DNA of 64,000 bases from NCBI RefSeq assembly GCF_029889885.1, contig NZ_JARANY010000005.1, forward strand, positions 1 to 64,000. Direction: 5' to 3'. The stretch is from Chromohalobacter sp. 296-RDG. GTDB taxonomy: Bacteria; Pseudomonadota; Gammaproteobacteria; Pseudomonadales; Halomonadaceae. Shown in pieces: positions 8,555 to 17,663 of this stretch; the first letter of the stretch is position 1, and every line of letters starts with the position of its first letter. Position numbers and translations under genes: made by a program. Under the pieces are notes generated by a model. The model saw nothing but the letters and a program-made list of their open reading frames with translations, searched no databases and had not been told where the DNA came from.

Positions 8555-10267
8555 TCAATCGGAACGTGGCAGCAAACCCTGCCGCCGTCGAAACAGGTAT
8601 CGCGGCACGAACATCGCCAGCAGAAATCCCAGCGCTGGCAACAGCAATTGCGCCAGGGCGAAGATGGCGGTCAATCGCCGGTCGCCACCACTGGCCAGGC
8701 TGACCGCCTCGGTGGTTACCGTTACCACGCGCCCGGCCCCCATCAGTACGGTGGGCAAATACTGGCCGATGCTTACCGCGAAGCCTACCGCCGCTGCGGT
8801 CAAAATTGGCGCCAACAGCAGCGGTATACGCACGCGCAGAAAAACCCGCCATGGCCCGGCACCGAGGCTACGCGCCTGCTGGCTCCAGCGCGGGTCCAGG
8901 CGACGATAGCTTTCTGCCAGCGAGAGAAAGACATACGGCAGCACGAACACCGCATGCCCTACGATGACTGCGCCCAGGCCGGGCCGAATACCCACTTGCG
9001 CCTGCATCATGACCAGGCCGAACAGGAAGGCCACTGAGGGAACCAGCAGCGGCAGATACAGAATCACTTGCGCCCAGGGCCGTAGAGGTCGCCGCTTCAG
9101 GGTTTCCGCTTCCAGCGAGCCTAGTACCAGCACCAGTGACAGCAGGGTCGCGGCAGTCGCCACCAGCAGCGACTGCCCGACCGGCACGATCAGGTCGTCC
9201 GCCGCCGCCTGCCAGTTTTGCACGGTCGGTGGCCATGGCAGAAACTCCGGAAACGGCCAGTAAGCCGCCACCGACCACAGCGTCAGCCCGGCCAGCCCTG
9301 CCAGCATCAGGCCCAACACTAGACGTATCGCCATCAGCGCCATGCCGCCTAGCCATCGCTCGCCACATTGGCGGCGCCCATCCTGACACCAGTGCCGGCT
9401 CAGGGATGCCACCAGCCGCTCCAGAGCATACCAGATCCCCAGCGCCATCAGCGTCAGCAGCATTTGCAAGATTGCCCCTGCCGAGGCCATGAAGCGCATC
9501 GATAGCGAAGGGTCATTGAGCCAACCGACCACCGAGACCGCCAGTGTATTCGGGGTCGTCGGTCCCAGGATCATGGCGACATCTACCGTCGAGGTAGCGA
9601 AGGCGATTACCGCGTAGATGGGCAAACGCAGCAAGGGGTAGAGTCCCGGCATGACGACCTTGAAAAACGCCGTCAGAGGACGATAACCCAGGCTTCGCGC
9701 AACCGTCAGCCGCTCGCGAGCCTGGCATTGCACTAGAGCCGCCAGACTCATCAGCAGCAAGAAAGGCACTTCCTTGATGACCAGGCCCAAAATCAGCGAC
9801 AGCCCCCAGGGGTCGCCGGGAAATGCAAAATCCGCTGGATACTGCCAACCGGTTGCCCACGGGGAGAGTCCCCGTGCCACCCATCCCGACGGTGCCAGCA
9901 GGAAAGCCAAGCCGATCGCCGCCGCTGCATGGGGCACGGCCAGCAGCGGCGATAGCCATCGTTGGACGCGCCGATACAGCGGCGTATGCAAGAAGCTTCC
10001 CAGGAAGAGAACGACGACACCCAGCGAGATTGCCGCGCTGGCCAAGCCGGTGACGACGCTGAGTCGCGTCATGTCAGCAAGGCCCGGCATCTCGAGAAGC
10101 TGTCGCCAGGGCGCCAATGTCAGGCTATCGCCGCCCAGGACCGGCAAGTAACCGAAAGCGGGCGCCATGGCACCGAGCACTCCGCTAGCCACGGGCAGGC
10201 TGAGCAACGCGATGGTCAGCCAGGGCAAGACGCCGACGATAGACCGATAACTCGTGGCTCGACTCAT
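8555..10267 (-). CDS. ynjC: YnjC-type ABC transporter permease (duplicated membrane domain)
   Basis: The 570-residue protein carries two tandem binding-protein-dependent permease domains, roughly residues 50-290 and 350-555, each with the EAA-type loop that docks on the ATPase (for example ARSLGYRPLTAFFKVVMPGL and ARSLGAGPWRVFLRVRIPLL). It is longer than the ~511-residue E. coli YnjC. Its ATG at 10267 overlaps the stop of the binding protein gene by 4 bp (ATGA), showing tight co-translation. One fused permease replaces the usual dimer. Confidence 0.9.
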   Translation of the reverse strand: MSRATSYRSIVGVLPWLTIALLSLPVASGVLGAMAPAFGYLPVLGGDSLTLAPWRQLLEMPGLADMTRLSVVTGLASAAISLGVVVLFLGSFLHTPLYRRVQRWLSPLLAVPHAAAAIGLAFLLAPSGWVARGLSPWATGWQYPADFAFPGDPWGLSLILGLVIKEVPFLLLMSLAALVQCQARERLTVARSLGYRPLTAFFKVVMPGLYPLLRLPIYAVIAFATSTVDVAMILGPTTPNTLAVSVVGWLNDPSLSMRFMASAGAILQMLLTLMALGIWYALERLVASLSRHWCQDGRRQCGERWLGGMALMAIRLVLGLMLAGLAGLTLWSVAAYWPFPEFLPWPPTVQNWQAAADDLIVPVGQSLLVATAATLLSLVLVLGSLEAETLKRRPLRPWAQVILYLPLLVPSVAFLFGLVMMQAQVGIRPGLGAVIVGHAVFVLPYVFLSLAESYRRLDPRWSQQARSLGAGPWRVFLRVRIPLLLAPILTAAAVGFAVSIGQYLPTVLMGAGRVVTVTTEAVSLASGGDRRLTAIFALAQLLLPALGFLLAMFVPRYLFRRRQGLLPRSD

Positions 10268-11469
10268 TGGGCGCCGTAACGCTGTCGCCAGGCCTGCTCG
10301 AGCGGTTCAATCCAGGACGGGTGGGGTTCGCGCAACGTCTCGCCCAGCGACTGCGGTGGCAGGCTCGCGGCAGCCCGACTCTCGGTCGTGAACGACTCGC
10401 GCTGTGTTGGACTCAGGCGTGACATGTCCAGCACCGTGGCATCGCCCCACATCGAGAGGTCCTGCTTGCGGGCCTGCGCCTTGGGCGACAGCAGGAAATT
10501 GGCGACCGTCAACGCGCCGGCCTTGTGCTGGGCATTGTAGGGAATGGCGACGAAATGCACGTTGCCCAGAGTACCGTTGTCGAAAATATAGCTGCGCGTG
10601 GTCGGCGGCAGTTGATAGTCGAGCACGGCGGCGGCCGGTACCGAGGGCGTGAAGGTAAACGCCAGGCTCAATGCGCCGTCGCCCATGAGTTGGCGCATTT
10701 GGGGGCCGCCGGAGGGAAAGTTATCGCCCTCATGCCATAGATGAGGATGCAAGCGATCCAGGTAGTCCCACAACGGCGCAGTGACGGCCTCGAAATCGGC
10801 TCGATCGACCGGGGCGTAGAGGGCCTCGGGTTGTTCGGTCAAGGCCAGCAGCGCCTGCTTGAGAAAAGTCGTACCCAGAAAAGCCGGGGGTTGGGGATAG
10901 GTAAAGCGACCTGGATGCGTCTTGGCCCAGTCGAGCAGTGCGGGCATGTTGCGCGGCGGCTTCTCGAGGCGCGCGCTGTCATAGTAGAAGGTGATCTGCG
11001 CTCGCCCCCAGGGCGCTTCATAGCCATTGACCGGCAGCGTGAAATCCTCGCGCACCTCGGGGTTCTGCTCGGGTGCGGTCAGCGAGAAATTGGGCAGTTG
11101 CTCGGCCCAGGGACCATAGAGCAACTCATTGCCTTTCATTGCAGCGAAATTCTCGCCGTTGAGCCAGATGAGATCGACCGCACCCTGATCCTCATTGCCG
11201 GCCGCCTTCTCCGCCACCACGCGGGTCACGGCCTCGGCCGTATCGCCCACTTTGACATGCTCGAGATCGATGCCATAACGCTGTTCGACCCGGTCGGCCA
11301 CCCAGTCGACATAGGCATTGGTGCGTGAGTCGCCGCCCCAGGCATTCCAGTACACGGTTTGCCCCCGGGCGGCCTCGGTCACAGATTCCCAGTCGGACAG
11401 CTCGTAGGCGTGACCCACCGTCGGCGGCAACAACATGGCGGCTATCAGCCAGCGTCGAATATCTCGCAT
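10264..11469 (-). CDS. ynjB: YnjB-type ABC transporter substrate-binding protein
   Basis: A 401-residue periplasmic binding protein of the YnjB family. The N-terminus MRDIRRWLIAAMLLPPTVG followed by HAYELSD looks like a cleavable signal peptide. YWNAWGGDSRTNAYVDWVA, DLIWLNGENFAAM and FTYPQPPAFLGTTFLKQALL are characteristic blocks. The frame continues upstream to 11535, but the ATG at 11469 directly precedes the signal peptide. It is the first gene of the importer operon. I looked for a TPP riboswitch upstream and found none. Confidence 0.9.
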   Translation of the reverse strand: MRDIRRWLIAAMLLPPTVGHAYELSDWESVTEAARGQTVYWNAWGGDSRTNAYVDWVADRVEQRYGIDLEHVKVGDTAEAVTRVVAEKAAGNEDQGAVDLIWLNGENFAAMKGNELLYGPWAEQLPNFSLTAPEQNPEVREDFTLPVNGYEAPWGRAQITFYYDSARLEKPPRNMPALLDWAKTHPGRFTYPQPPAFLGTTFLKQALLALTEQPEALYAPVDRADFEAVTAPLWDYLDRLHPHLWHEGDNFPSGGPQMRQLMGDGALSLAFTFTPSVPAAAVLDYQLPPTTRSYIFDNGTLGNVHFVAIPYNAQHKAGALTVANFLLSPKAQARKQDLSMWGDATVLDMSRLSPTQRESFTTESRAAASLPPQSLGETLREPHPSWIEPLEQAWRQRYGAQ

Positions 11470-11613
11470 GCGATGTGCGCTCCCTTCCCTTTGCGTTCCC
11501 GTGCCTTGGTCGCCACGCGGTGATGTTCCTTGCATTGTGCTCTTGCGAATGAGTGTTCATGACACGCCATCGCAAGGGCATCCACGAGCCGGCAATCGTT
11601 TTTACGCCAGCTT

Positions 11614-12708
11614 TTACGTCAGTGCCAGCTCGTGGGCGAGCCGATGGTTGTCGTCACCGACCCGCTCGATGACGGATGCAGAAAGATAGTGTCGAGCCCG
11701 ATCTTCTACATGGGCAATCAATCGATCCTCGCTCAATGCAGCGGACCAGTCCTCGCCTTGTGCCAGTGAATCCCGTTCCTGGTGGTGAAGTGACAGCCAC
11801 TTGGCGCACCAGGTCGTCGACCATAGCCACATGGCTCGACGCGTGGCCACCAAGGCCTCGACATCCATCACGTCATCGGTGGTATACCGGGATGCCCACC
11901 AGTGGCGATAAAAGTCCACCACGGTGGCGGTATCCAGGACGGCGTGACTCGCTGGATCCCATGTCGTGGAGGTATAAAGCGAGGCATGGGCAAGATCCAG
12001 CCCGGGGTGGCCGTAACGGCACTTCTCCAGGTCGACCAGTACCGCTTTTCCTTCGGAGGTGATCAGGAAGTTACCTGGATGTGCATCGAAACTGATTAGG
12101 CAGCGTTGGGAATCGACACGCTTGGCGAGTTCATGATCATCGTCGAATAGGGAAAGCTCCGTGTCGATACGACGTCTTGCTGAATCGGAAACCGGCGCGT
12201 TGTCGAGATAGCCAGCCTGCTCCAGTACTTCGTCGCGCATGGCCGTCCAGGGAGAGCACGGGCTGGCCAAGGGGAGACGCTCATCGACCGGAGGCACAGT
12301 GATCTCATGAAGATGTGCCAGCGCCTCGCCGATCGCCGGCAAATCATCCGGCAATTGCGCCGACCGCCCCTCTATCGCACTGACCAGCAAGCCGCCCCTG
12401 GGGAAGTCGGCGCTGATCGGCAGGATACCGTGGAGATCTGGCGTATGGCCGCTCTGCGCGGCGCGTCGAAAACAGGCCGCCTGATAGTCTAGATTGGTTT
12501 CCGGGTCGAGCTGCATCTGGCTCTGCTTGGGAAGTCTTGCTACCCAATCGGGACACGTCTCGCGAGAGATCCAGACATGGTCATGCGCCAGGCCAGTGTC
12601 CGGAAGCGCGGTGAGATGAACGACATCGTTGTTGATATCGTCCAAAGCCCTATGCAATCGAGACAGGCGTTCGGTGGAGAATAAGGGTGAGGGCGTAAAA
12701 TCGACCAC
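11614..12708 (-). CDS. Phosphotransferase of the APH/choline kinase-like superfamily
   Basis: The 364-residue protein has a kinase-like catalytic core. LISFDAHPGNFLI (about residues 204-216) matches the HXDXXXXN catalytic loop in degenerate form, with Asp and Asn in place. VLVDLEKCRYGHPGLDLAH supplies the metal-binding Asp. The start is a GTG at 12708 with AGGAG seven bases upstream. It sits about 145 bp upstream of ynjB on the same strand and might be co-transcribed. Substrates in this family range from aminoglycosides to choline, thiamine and sugars. I cannot assign one. Confidence 0.8.
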   Translation of the reverse strand: MVDFTPSPLFSTERLSRLHRALDDINNDVVHLTALPDTGLAHDHVWISRETCPDWVARLPKQSQMQLDPETNLDYQAACFRRAAQSGHTPDLHGILPISADFPRGGLLVSAIEGRSAQLPDDLPAIGEALAHLHEITVPPVDERLPLASPCSPWTAMRDEVLEQAGYLDNAPVSDSARRRIDTELSLFDDDHELAKRVDSQRCLISFDAHPGNFLITSEGKAVLVDLEKCRYGHPGLDLAHASLYTSTTWDPASHAVLDTATVVDFYRHWWASRYTTDDVMDVEALVATRRAMWLWSTTWCAKWLSLHHQERDSLAQGEDWSAALSEDRLIAHVEDRARHYLSASVIERVGDDNHRLAHELALT

Positions 12709-12972
12709 GAAACACTCCTGGGAGATGGGTTAGCTATTGCTACTGATCGACATAGACATTCGACATGGAGACAGGATGGTTGATTCATCCTATGAGTCGC
12801 AGAATGGTCAATACCTTGTGGCTTCTTGCAGTACCCATGCCGCGCGGTGCTCGAAAGCGACTGTAACGGTAAGCCGGTGTTGCGGCTAGCCTGGCCTGCG
12901 ACTCGCGGCTCCATGCTGACGATGTCACGCTGATAAGTATTCATCCATGATCTGACGATACGGAAAATTGAC

Positions 12973-14808
12973 ATGCCGCATTCCCATCGCAGCATGTCGA
13001 GGCCGACGCGCAAGCGTCGCCTCGGCATAGGGTTGAGTGTGCTGACGACTCTGGTGCTGCTTTTGCTGGTCACTTGGCTGTGGGCGTTGCCGGCGTATAT
13101 CGACCAGCGCCTCAGCCAGATGCTGGCCGAGCGCAGCGGCCGTCAGGTAACGATCGAAGACGTCACTCTCACCCCGTGGCGCCACCAAGTGACGCTCGAC
13201 GGGCTACGTATCGCTGGTCAGGCCGACACGCCGGTTTTTTCGAGCCAACGGGTCGTGGCGATCCTCGATTGGCACTCGTTGTTTGAATCGGGTTGGCGTT
13301 TCGAGCGAATCGATCTAGAAGCGCCGCGTCTGCAACTGATTTGGCGCTCCGGGGGCGCGTGGAACCTGGCCCAGCTCTTCGGCAGTGACGGTGGGGGTGA
13401 ATCGGCACCATTGCGTATTGCTCAACTCAACGTCAGCGATGGCCGACTGGACTGGATCAACCGGCGCCCCGATAAGCCGCTGACGCTGAGCCTGACAAAC
13501 CTCGCTCTAGAGGCGCGTCATTATGACAATAGCGATGATCGGCCCTTCTCTCTGCAAGGTCAGGCGGATTGGAATGGCGGCACTCTGAAAGGAGAGGGCG
13601 AGATGGGCTTTTCGCCGTGGACGGTGGATGTCGATCTCGACGCGGACCAAGTGCCGCTGACTACGCTGTCGGGCTATCTGACACATGTCGTTCGCGCCGA
13701 ACCGGCGGCGGGGTCGCTTGGTGCGCAGATTCGTTTGCGTGCGGGCCGCGCCAGCGATGCCGGTACACAGGTCAACGGCCAGGGCGTGATCGAAGCACTC
13801 GTGATGCGTGATCCCAAGAAGGATCAGACCATTGCCCGCGCCGAACGCTTCGCCGTGGAAGGGCTGACGTTCGCAAGTGCGCAGCCTGAATTGACCGCCG
13901 CGCGGGTGTCGCTCGCGGCACCCTGGCTCGATGTCACGATCGATGAACAACTCGACACCAATCTCACCGCCTGGCGCCCGCCGGCATCGAGCGGCGGTTC
14001 TGAGGATGATGGTTCTGAGAGTGGTAGTTCTGAGGATGAGAGTTCCGCGGGCCAAGGCATGCACTACGCGCTCGATGCCCTGTCCATCGAGCGTGGCGCA
14101 GTAGCCTTCAACGACCGTCACCTGCCGCGACCGTTCGAGCTGGACTTTTCGGCGCTGAATGGCGAGTGGCGGCAACTCGACTCCGACCAGACGGGTGATG
14201 GCCAGCTGTCGCTCGAGGGGAAGGTGGCCGATGGCTCGCCGCTGCGTATCGAGGGCGCTTTCGATCCGCTCGGTGACGTCATGAACGGCAACCTGAACTT
14301 GCACTTCGAGCGCCTCGATCTCGAGACCTTGGCGCCCTACTTGCGCGAGTTCGGTGGCTATGCCGTCGAGCGTGGGCAGGCCACGCTGGATCTCGACTAC
14401 CGGCTCGATCAGGGCCGCCTGCAAGCGCAGAATCATCTCGTTCTGCATCGGCTCAAGTTAGGCGAGGAGGTCGATACCTCGGCCACCGAGCTGCCGCTCA
14501 AGACGCTGGTCGGTGTCCTGAAGAGTGACGACGGCACCATTGAGCTCGATATCCCCATGCGCTTGCCACTCGACGATCTCGGATCGGTGGACTTTGGCAG
14601 TGTTGCCGGTCAGGCGATCCGCGAGGCGCTCGAGAATCTGGTGTCATCGCCACTCGACACTCTCTCCGAGGTGGTCGGTGACGGTGGTGCCAATCACTTG
14701 GACGATGCCGAATTGGCTGCCGATGGCGAGAGCAACGAGGGTGGCACGGGTGACAAGGATGGCGAGGACGCCTCAGCGATCTACGAGCATGCCGACACTC
14801 GCCAGTAA
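12973..14808 (+). CDS. DUF748/AsmA-like envelope protein
   Basis: A 611-residue protein with one N-terminal membrane anchor (about residues 17-39). A long periplasmic part follows, with DUF748-type repeats such as SGRQVTIEDVTLTPWRHQVT and VVAILDWHSLFESGWRFERI, and the C-terminal block GSVDFGSVAGQAIREALENL. Such proteins belong to the AsmA-like superfamily, thought to act in envelope or lipid homeostasis. An acidic Ser/Gly/Asp/Glu-rich insert of low complexity lies at about residues 340-360, encoded by short tandem repeats. The gene stands alone, convergent with a GntR regulator. Confidence 0.82.
   Translation: MPHSHRSMSRPTRKRRLGIGLSVLTTLVLLLLVTWLWALPAYIDQRLSQMLAERSGRQVTIEDVTLTPWRHQVTLDGLRIAGQADTPVFSSQRVVAILDWHSLFESGWRFERIDLEAPRLQLIWRSGGAWNLAQLFGSDGGGESAPLRIAQLNVSDGRLDWINRRPDKPLTLSLTNLALEARHYDNSDDRPFSLQGQADWNGGTLKGEGEMGFSPWTVDVDLDADQVPLTTLSGYLTHVVRAEPAAGSLGAQIRLRAGRASDAGTQVNGQGVIEALVMRDPKKDQTIARAERFAVEGLTFASAQPELTAARVSLAAPWLDVTIDEQLDTNLTAWRPPASSGGSEDDGSESGSSEDESSAGQGMHYALDALSIERGAVAFNDRHLPRPFELDFSALNGEWRQLDSDQTGDGQLSLEGKVADGSPLRIEGAFDPLGDVMNGNLNLHFERLDLETLAPYLREFGGYAVERGQATLDLDYRLDQGRLQAQNHLVLHRLKLGEEVDTSATELPLKTLVGVLKSDDGTIELDIPMRLPLDDLGSVDFGSVAGQAIREALENLVSSPLDTLSEVVGDGGANHLDDAELAADGESNEGGTGDKDGEDASAIYEHADTRQ
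13994..14045 (+). repeat. Short in-frame tandem repeat coding a Ser/Asp/Glu-rich linker
   Basis: GGTTCTGAG recurs at 13996 and 14011, and a variant GTAGTTCTGAGGATGAG occurs near 14024, giving SSGGSEDDGSESGSSEDESS. The repeats keep frame and encode an acidic flexible linker inside the DUF748 protein. Slippage could change linker length between strains. Confidence 0.65.
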
Positions 14809-14818
14809 GCGTGTCGGC
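14791..14818 (+). terminator. Hairpin overlapping the DUF748 stop codon
   Basis: GCCGACA at 14791-14797 pairs with TGTCGGC at 14812-14818, with an inner CGC/GCG pair. There is no clear T-run after it, so its role as a terminator is uncertain. It would separate the DUF748 gene from the convergent GntR gene. Confidence 0.35.
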
Positions 14819-14953
14819 TCATCTGGTCCCGCCATCACCGGTCTGCATTGGCGGCATCGAGAGTTTCTAGGTGATGGGGCCGAGGCGGCATGAGAACTCA
14901 GTGCGGCGGGCAATGCCGCAGCGGCTCCTGCCGGTGTATCGCCGCATAGATAA

Positions 14954-15697
14954 TCATTGCTCGTCGGCGGGCGGGGACTCTTTCGTTTGCTTGGTCGGCT
15001 TTGCGTCCGTCTGGTCTGACGGTTGTGCATCAGGATTTTCGTTGGCGGCAAATTTGAACCACGTCTTGCCAAGATGATTGCGTAGTTCTTGTCCCATTCT
15101 CGTTGCGTCTCGCGCCTCAAGTGCCGCCATGATTGCTTCATGCTCGGCCATGGCGGTCGTCCACTTCTCGCTTTTCTCGTTAGATAGATAGCGTACGCGA
15201 TACAACTGGCGACACAGATAGCCATGCATCTCTCTCAGCGATCTGTTACCCGAGAGGGCGACAATGCGGTCGTGAATCTCTTGGTTGATGCGGAAATAGT
15301 TCTGCCGATCGCCGCGGATGAATGCCGCTTTCATCTCGTAGTGCAGCGCCTGTAACTCGGTAATGTCGCGGTCGGTTGCTTTTTCGCAGACAAGCTCTGC
15401 TGCGGCCTGCTCAAGTACGCTCAATACGTAGGCTTTCTCTTTAACGTCCAAGGGGCTGACATCGGAAACCACTGCACCTCGGTTTGGCAGGATCTCTACC
15501 AGCCCTTCAGAGGCGAGTATCTTCAATGCCTCTCGTAGAGGGGTCCGGGAGACCTGTAGCTCTTCGGCCAGAGTGCGCTCGGGTAGTCGCTGTCCCGGTT
15601 GAAAGTGATCCATCACGATATGCTCGCGAAGATAGCTGGCCACCTTGGTGACTAGGCCCTGTTGGGATGTCTGGGCGATATCGTCGAGTGAAGTCAT
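14954..15697 (-). CDS. GntR-family regulator with FCD domain (local regulator of the TTT cluster)
   Basis: A 247-residue regulator. The winged helix spans about residues 15-80 with LPERTLAEELQVSRTPLREA as the recognition region, and an FCD ligand domain covers about residues 95-220 (including HYEMKAAFIRGD and RINQEIHDRIVALSGNRSL). The C-terminal 25 residues are polar and low in complexity. It is divergent from a dehydrogenase and TTT transporter operon, so it probably senses the transported acid or its metabolite. Palindromic TGGTATACCA-like sites lie in the shared upstream region. Confidence 0.9.
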   Translation of the reverse strand: MTSLDDIAQTSQQGLVTKVASYLREHIVMDHFQPGQRLPERTLAEELQVSRTPLREALKILASEGLVEILPNRGAVVSDVSPLDVKEKAYVLSVLEQAAAELVCEKATDRDITELQALHYEMKAAFIRGDRQNYFRINQEIHDRIVALSGNRSLREMHGYLCRQLYRVRYLSNEKSEKWTTAMAEHEAIMAALEARDATRMGQELRNHLGKTWFKFAANENPDAQPSDQTDAKPTKQTKESPPADEQ

Positions 15698-15726
15698 GGA
15701 AAACTGCCTGCCAATTTACAGCAAAT

Positions 15727-15738
15727 ATGGCATACCAT
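15727..15738. promoter_or_regulatory. Candidate GntR operator 1
   Basis: ATGGCATACCAT lies about 30 bp upstream of the gntR start. It is a near-perfect dyad matching the TGGTATACCA core found twice more nearby, and would allow autoregulation. Confidence 0.6.
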
Positions 15739-15862
15739 CCTTTTATAAATCAACTTTACTATGTCGACATGGTAATTTTTTTGTTCATTCCTATCAGGTA
15801 GTTACTAGGTTAAAGCGCGCAGAAGCCACTAAAGTCTAACTGTTGTTCCTTTGACGATGAAA

Positions 15863-15874
15863 ATGGTATACCAC
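15863..15874. promoter_or_regulatory. Candidate GntR operator 2
   Basis: ATGGTATACCAC carries the perfect 10-bp dyad TGGTATACCA. It lies about 100 bp upstream of the dehydrogenase start at 15976, in the divergent intergenic region. Confidence 0.62.
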
Positions 15875-15975
15875 TAGCCTTCACTCACTATTCGGTACGA
15901 CGACATGCCGGACAATATGGACAACGTGAGTGGGGGCATGGTCGTTTTCCCGCTTCAGGAATTGGCGATTCTCGA

Positions 15976-17370
15976 ATGAACTATCTGAACTATTTCGAAA
16001 GTGACCGGATTGTCGAGGCTTGCGTTGCAGGTGTCGGCGATTTCGGTACTGGTGTATTACGTCAAGCTCTTAATATGAATGCGTTTTCTGCGAGAATCGC
16101 GGTCGATGTCGATGCCCGGAGTGCACGCCTGGCCCTCGAGCGTGCTGGAGTCGATATAGCGGCCATCGTCGAGTGCCATGGGGTAGATCAGGCTCGCACG
16201 GCTTGGGACGCCGGATGCTATATCGCTAGCGGCGACCTGAGCACCGTCGTCGATTTGCCATTCGATATTCTTGTTGAAGCAACTGGTATACCAGAAGCTG
16301 GAGCGTTGCACGCCGAGAGCGCTATTGCGGCTGGCAAGCATGTTGGCATTGCCACCAAGGAAACGGAGTCGGTGATTGGTCCCTACTTGACCCACCAGGC
16401 GTTAGAAAAGGGGTTGGTCTTTACCCCACTGGATGGTGATCAGCCCAGTCTCTTGATCGGTATGGTGACTTGGGCCAGGACGTTGGGCTTCGAAATCATC
16501 GCCGCTGGCAAGAGCAGTGAATACGATTTCGTCTGGGACGAGGCGAACCAGGAAATACACTGCAACGATGCACGTTATCCGCTGCCGTCCATGGCCGACC
16601 TGTGGACGCTGGCGGATAGTCGGGAAGCCGAGATGGCGGGCGCGCGAATCGAAACCGCCAGCGATATGCAGCTGATCTCGGTACCGGATCTTTGCGAGAT
16701 GACCAATGTCGCCAATGCAACGGGGCTATTCCCCGATCGCCCGGAATTCCACGCACCGTTATTGAGAATCCCCGAAGTGCCGACGGTACTGGATACCCAC
16801 GAGCAGGGCGGCATCCTCAAGCATGGCGGTCGGCTGGAGGTCTTCAACTGCCTGCGCAGGCCGGATGAGGTCAGCTTCGCTGGCGGAGTGTTTGTCGTCC
16901 TGCGCTGCGAAGACCCCGCATCCTGGGAACTGTTGCGCGGCAAGGGACACGTGGTCAGCCGTAATGGGGCAAGTGCGATGGTGTACCTTCCACGTCATCT
17001 ACTGGGCCTTGAGGCGCCGATCTCGCTGCTCGATGCCGTACTGCATGGCCTGCCATCGGGCGGTGGAGGTGCGACCCAGCCGAGAGTTGATCTGGTCGCA
17101 AGGGCCATCCGCGATCTTCCGGCCGGGCATCGTTTCGAGATGAACGGTCACCACCGTGTCATCGATGGACTGCGTCCGGAGGTGCACCCGGCCCGGCCTA
17201 TCGATGGAGGGGGCGCGGCTCCATTCTATCTGCTGCCGGGAGCGCGTTTGTTGCGAGACGTCACGGCGGATGAGCCGATTCCTTTCGATGCACTGGATAA
17301 TGTCCCCGATTCCGCGTTGCTGAGATTGCGGCGCGAGCAGGACAGGAACTTCTTTCAGGAGCAAGCATGA
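15976..17370 (+). CDS. NAD(P)-dependent dehydrogenase with C-terminal SAF domain
   Basis: A 464-residue protein. Residues ~12-150 form a homoserine dehydrogenase-like Rossmann domain (EACVAGVGDFGTGVLRQALN), with LPFDILVEATGIPEAGALHA and GKHVGIATKETESVIGPYL following. About residues 375-440 resemble a SAF domain, the fold shared with FlgA and sialic acid synthase. It is the only enzyme in the TTT transporter operon, so it likely acts early on the imported acid or a derivative. The exact reaction is not known to me. An intragenic copy of the local operator lies about 310 bp into the gene. Confidence 0.8.
   Translation: MNYLNYFESDRIVEACVAGVGDFGTGVLRQALNMNAFSARIAVDVDARSARLALERAGVDIAAIVECHGVDQARTAWDAGCYIASGDLSTVVDLPFDILVEATGIPEAGALHAESAIAAGKHVGIATKETESVIGPYLTHQALEKGLVFTPLDGDQPSLLIGMVTWARTLGFEIIAAGKSSEYDFVWDEANQEIHCNDARYPLPSMADLWTLADSREAEMAGARIETASDMQLISVPDLCEMTNVANATGLFPDRPEFHAPLLRIPEVPTVLDTHEQGGILKHGGRLEVFNCLRRPDEVSFAGGVFVVLRCEDPASWELLRGKGHVVSRNGASAMVYLPRHLLGLEAPISLLDAVLHGLPSGGGGATQPRVDLVARAIRDLPAGHRFEMNGHHRVIDGLRPEVHPARPIDGGGAAPFYLLPGARLLRDVTADEPIPFDALDNVPDSALLRLRREQDRNFFQEQA
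16283..16294. promoter_or_regulatory. Intragenic copy of the TGGTATACCA operator
   Basis: CTGGTATACCAG is a perfect 12-bp palindrome inside the dehydrogenase gene. It encodes part of TGIPEA, so codon constraint could also explain it. With the two upstream copies it might support looping by the divergent GntR protein. Confidence 0.4.
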
Positions 17371-17663
17371 GACGTGAGACCGCTTCGTGCCTGGAGGTAC
17401 GGTACTACGGTCTACGGCAGTCTGAGGTCTGTCATCGAGATATTAGCGCGGGGTTATGCGGGCATTCCTATAGACGTTCACGAACCCAAGAATTCTCAAC
17501 GGCAAGGAGGTGAACACCTGCAGCAACGTTATCGAAAAATGCGTGACTGACAAAGCCGCGCATCGTTGGACATCAAATCACGGTTCCGATGGACCGGACG
17601 GAACGCATGCGCCGCTCCGTCTATCAACGACAATATTTCTTTATTTGAGAGGGAGCCAGTCAA

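Noticed and set aside
11470-11613. Possible TPP riboswitch upstream of ynjB
   Set aside because: The conserved CTGAGA and ACC(C)TGA elements of the THI box were not found.
13507-14448. Long open frame antisense to the DUF748 gene
   Set aside because: It has no recognisable domain and mirrors the GC-rich codon pattern of the real gene.
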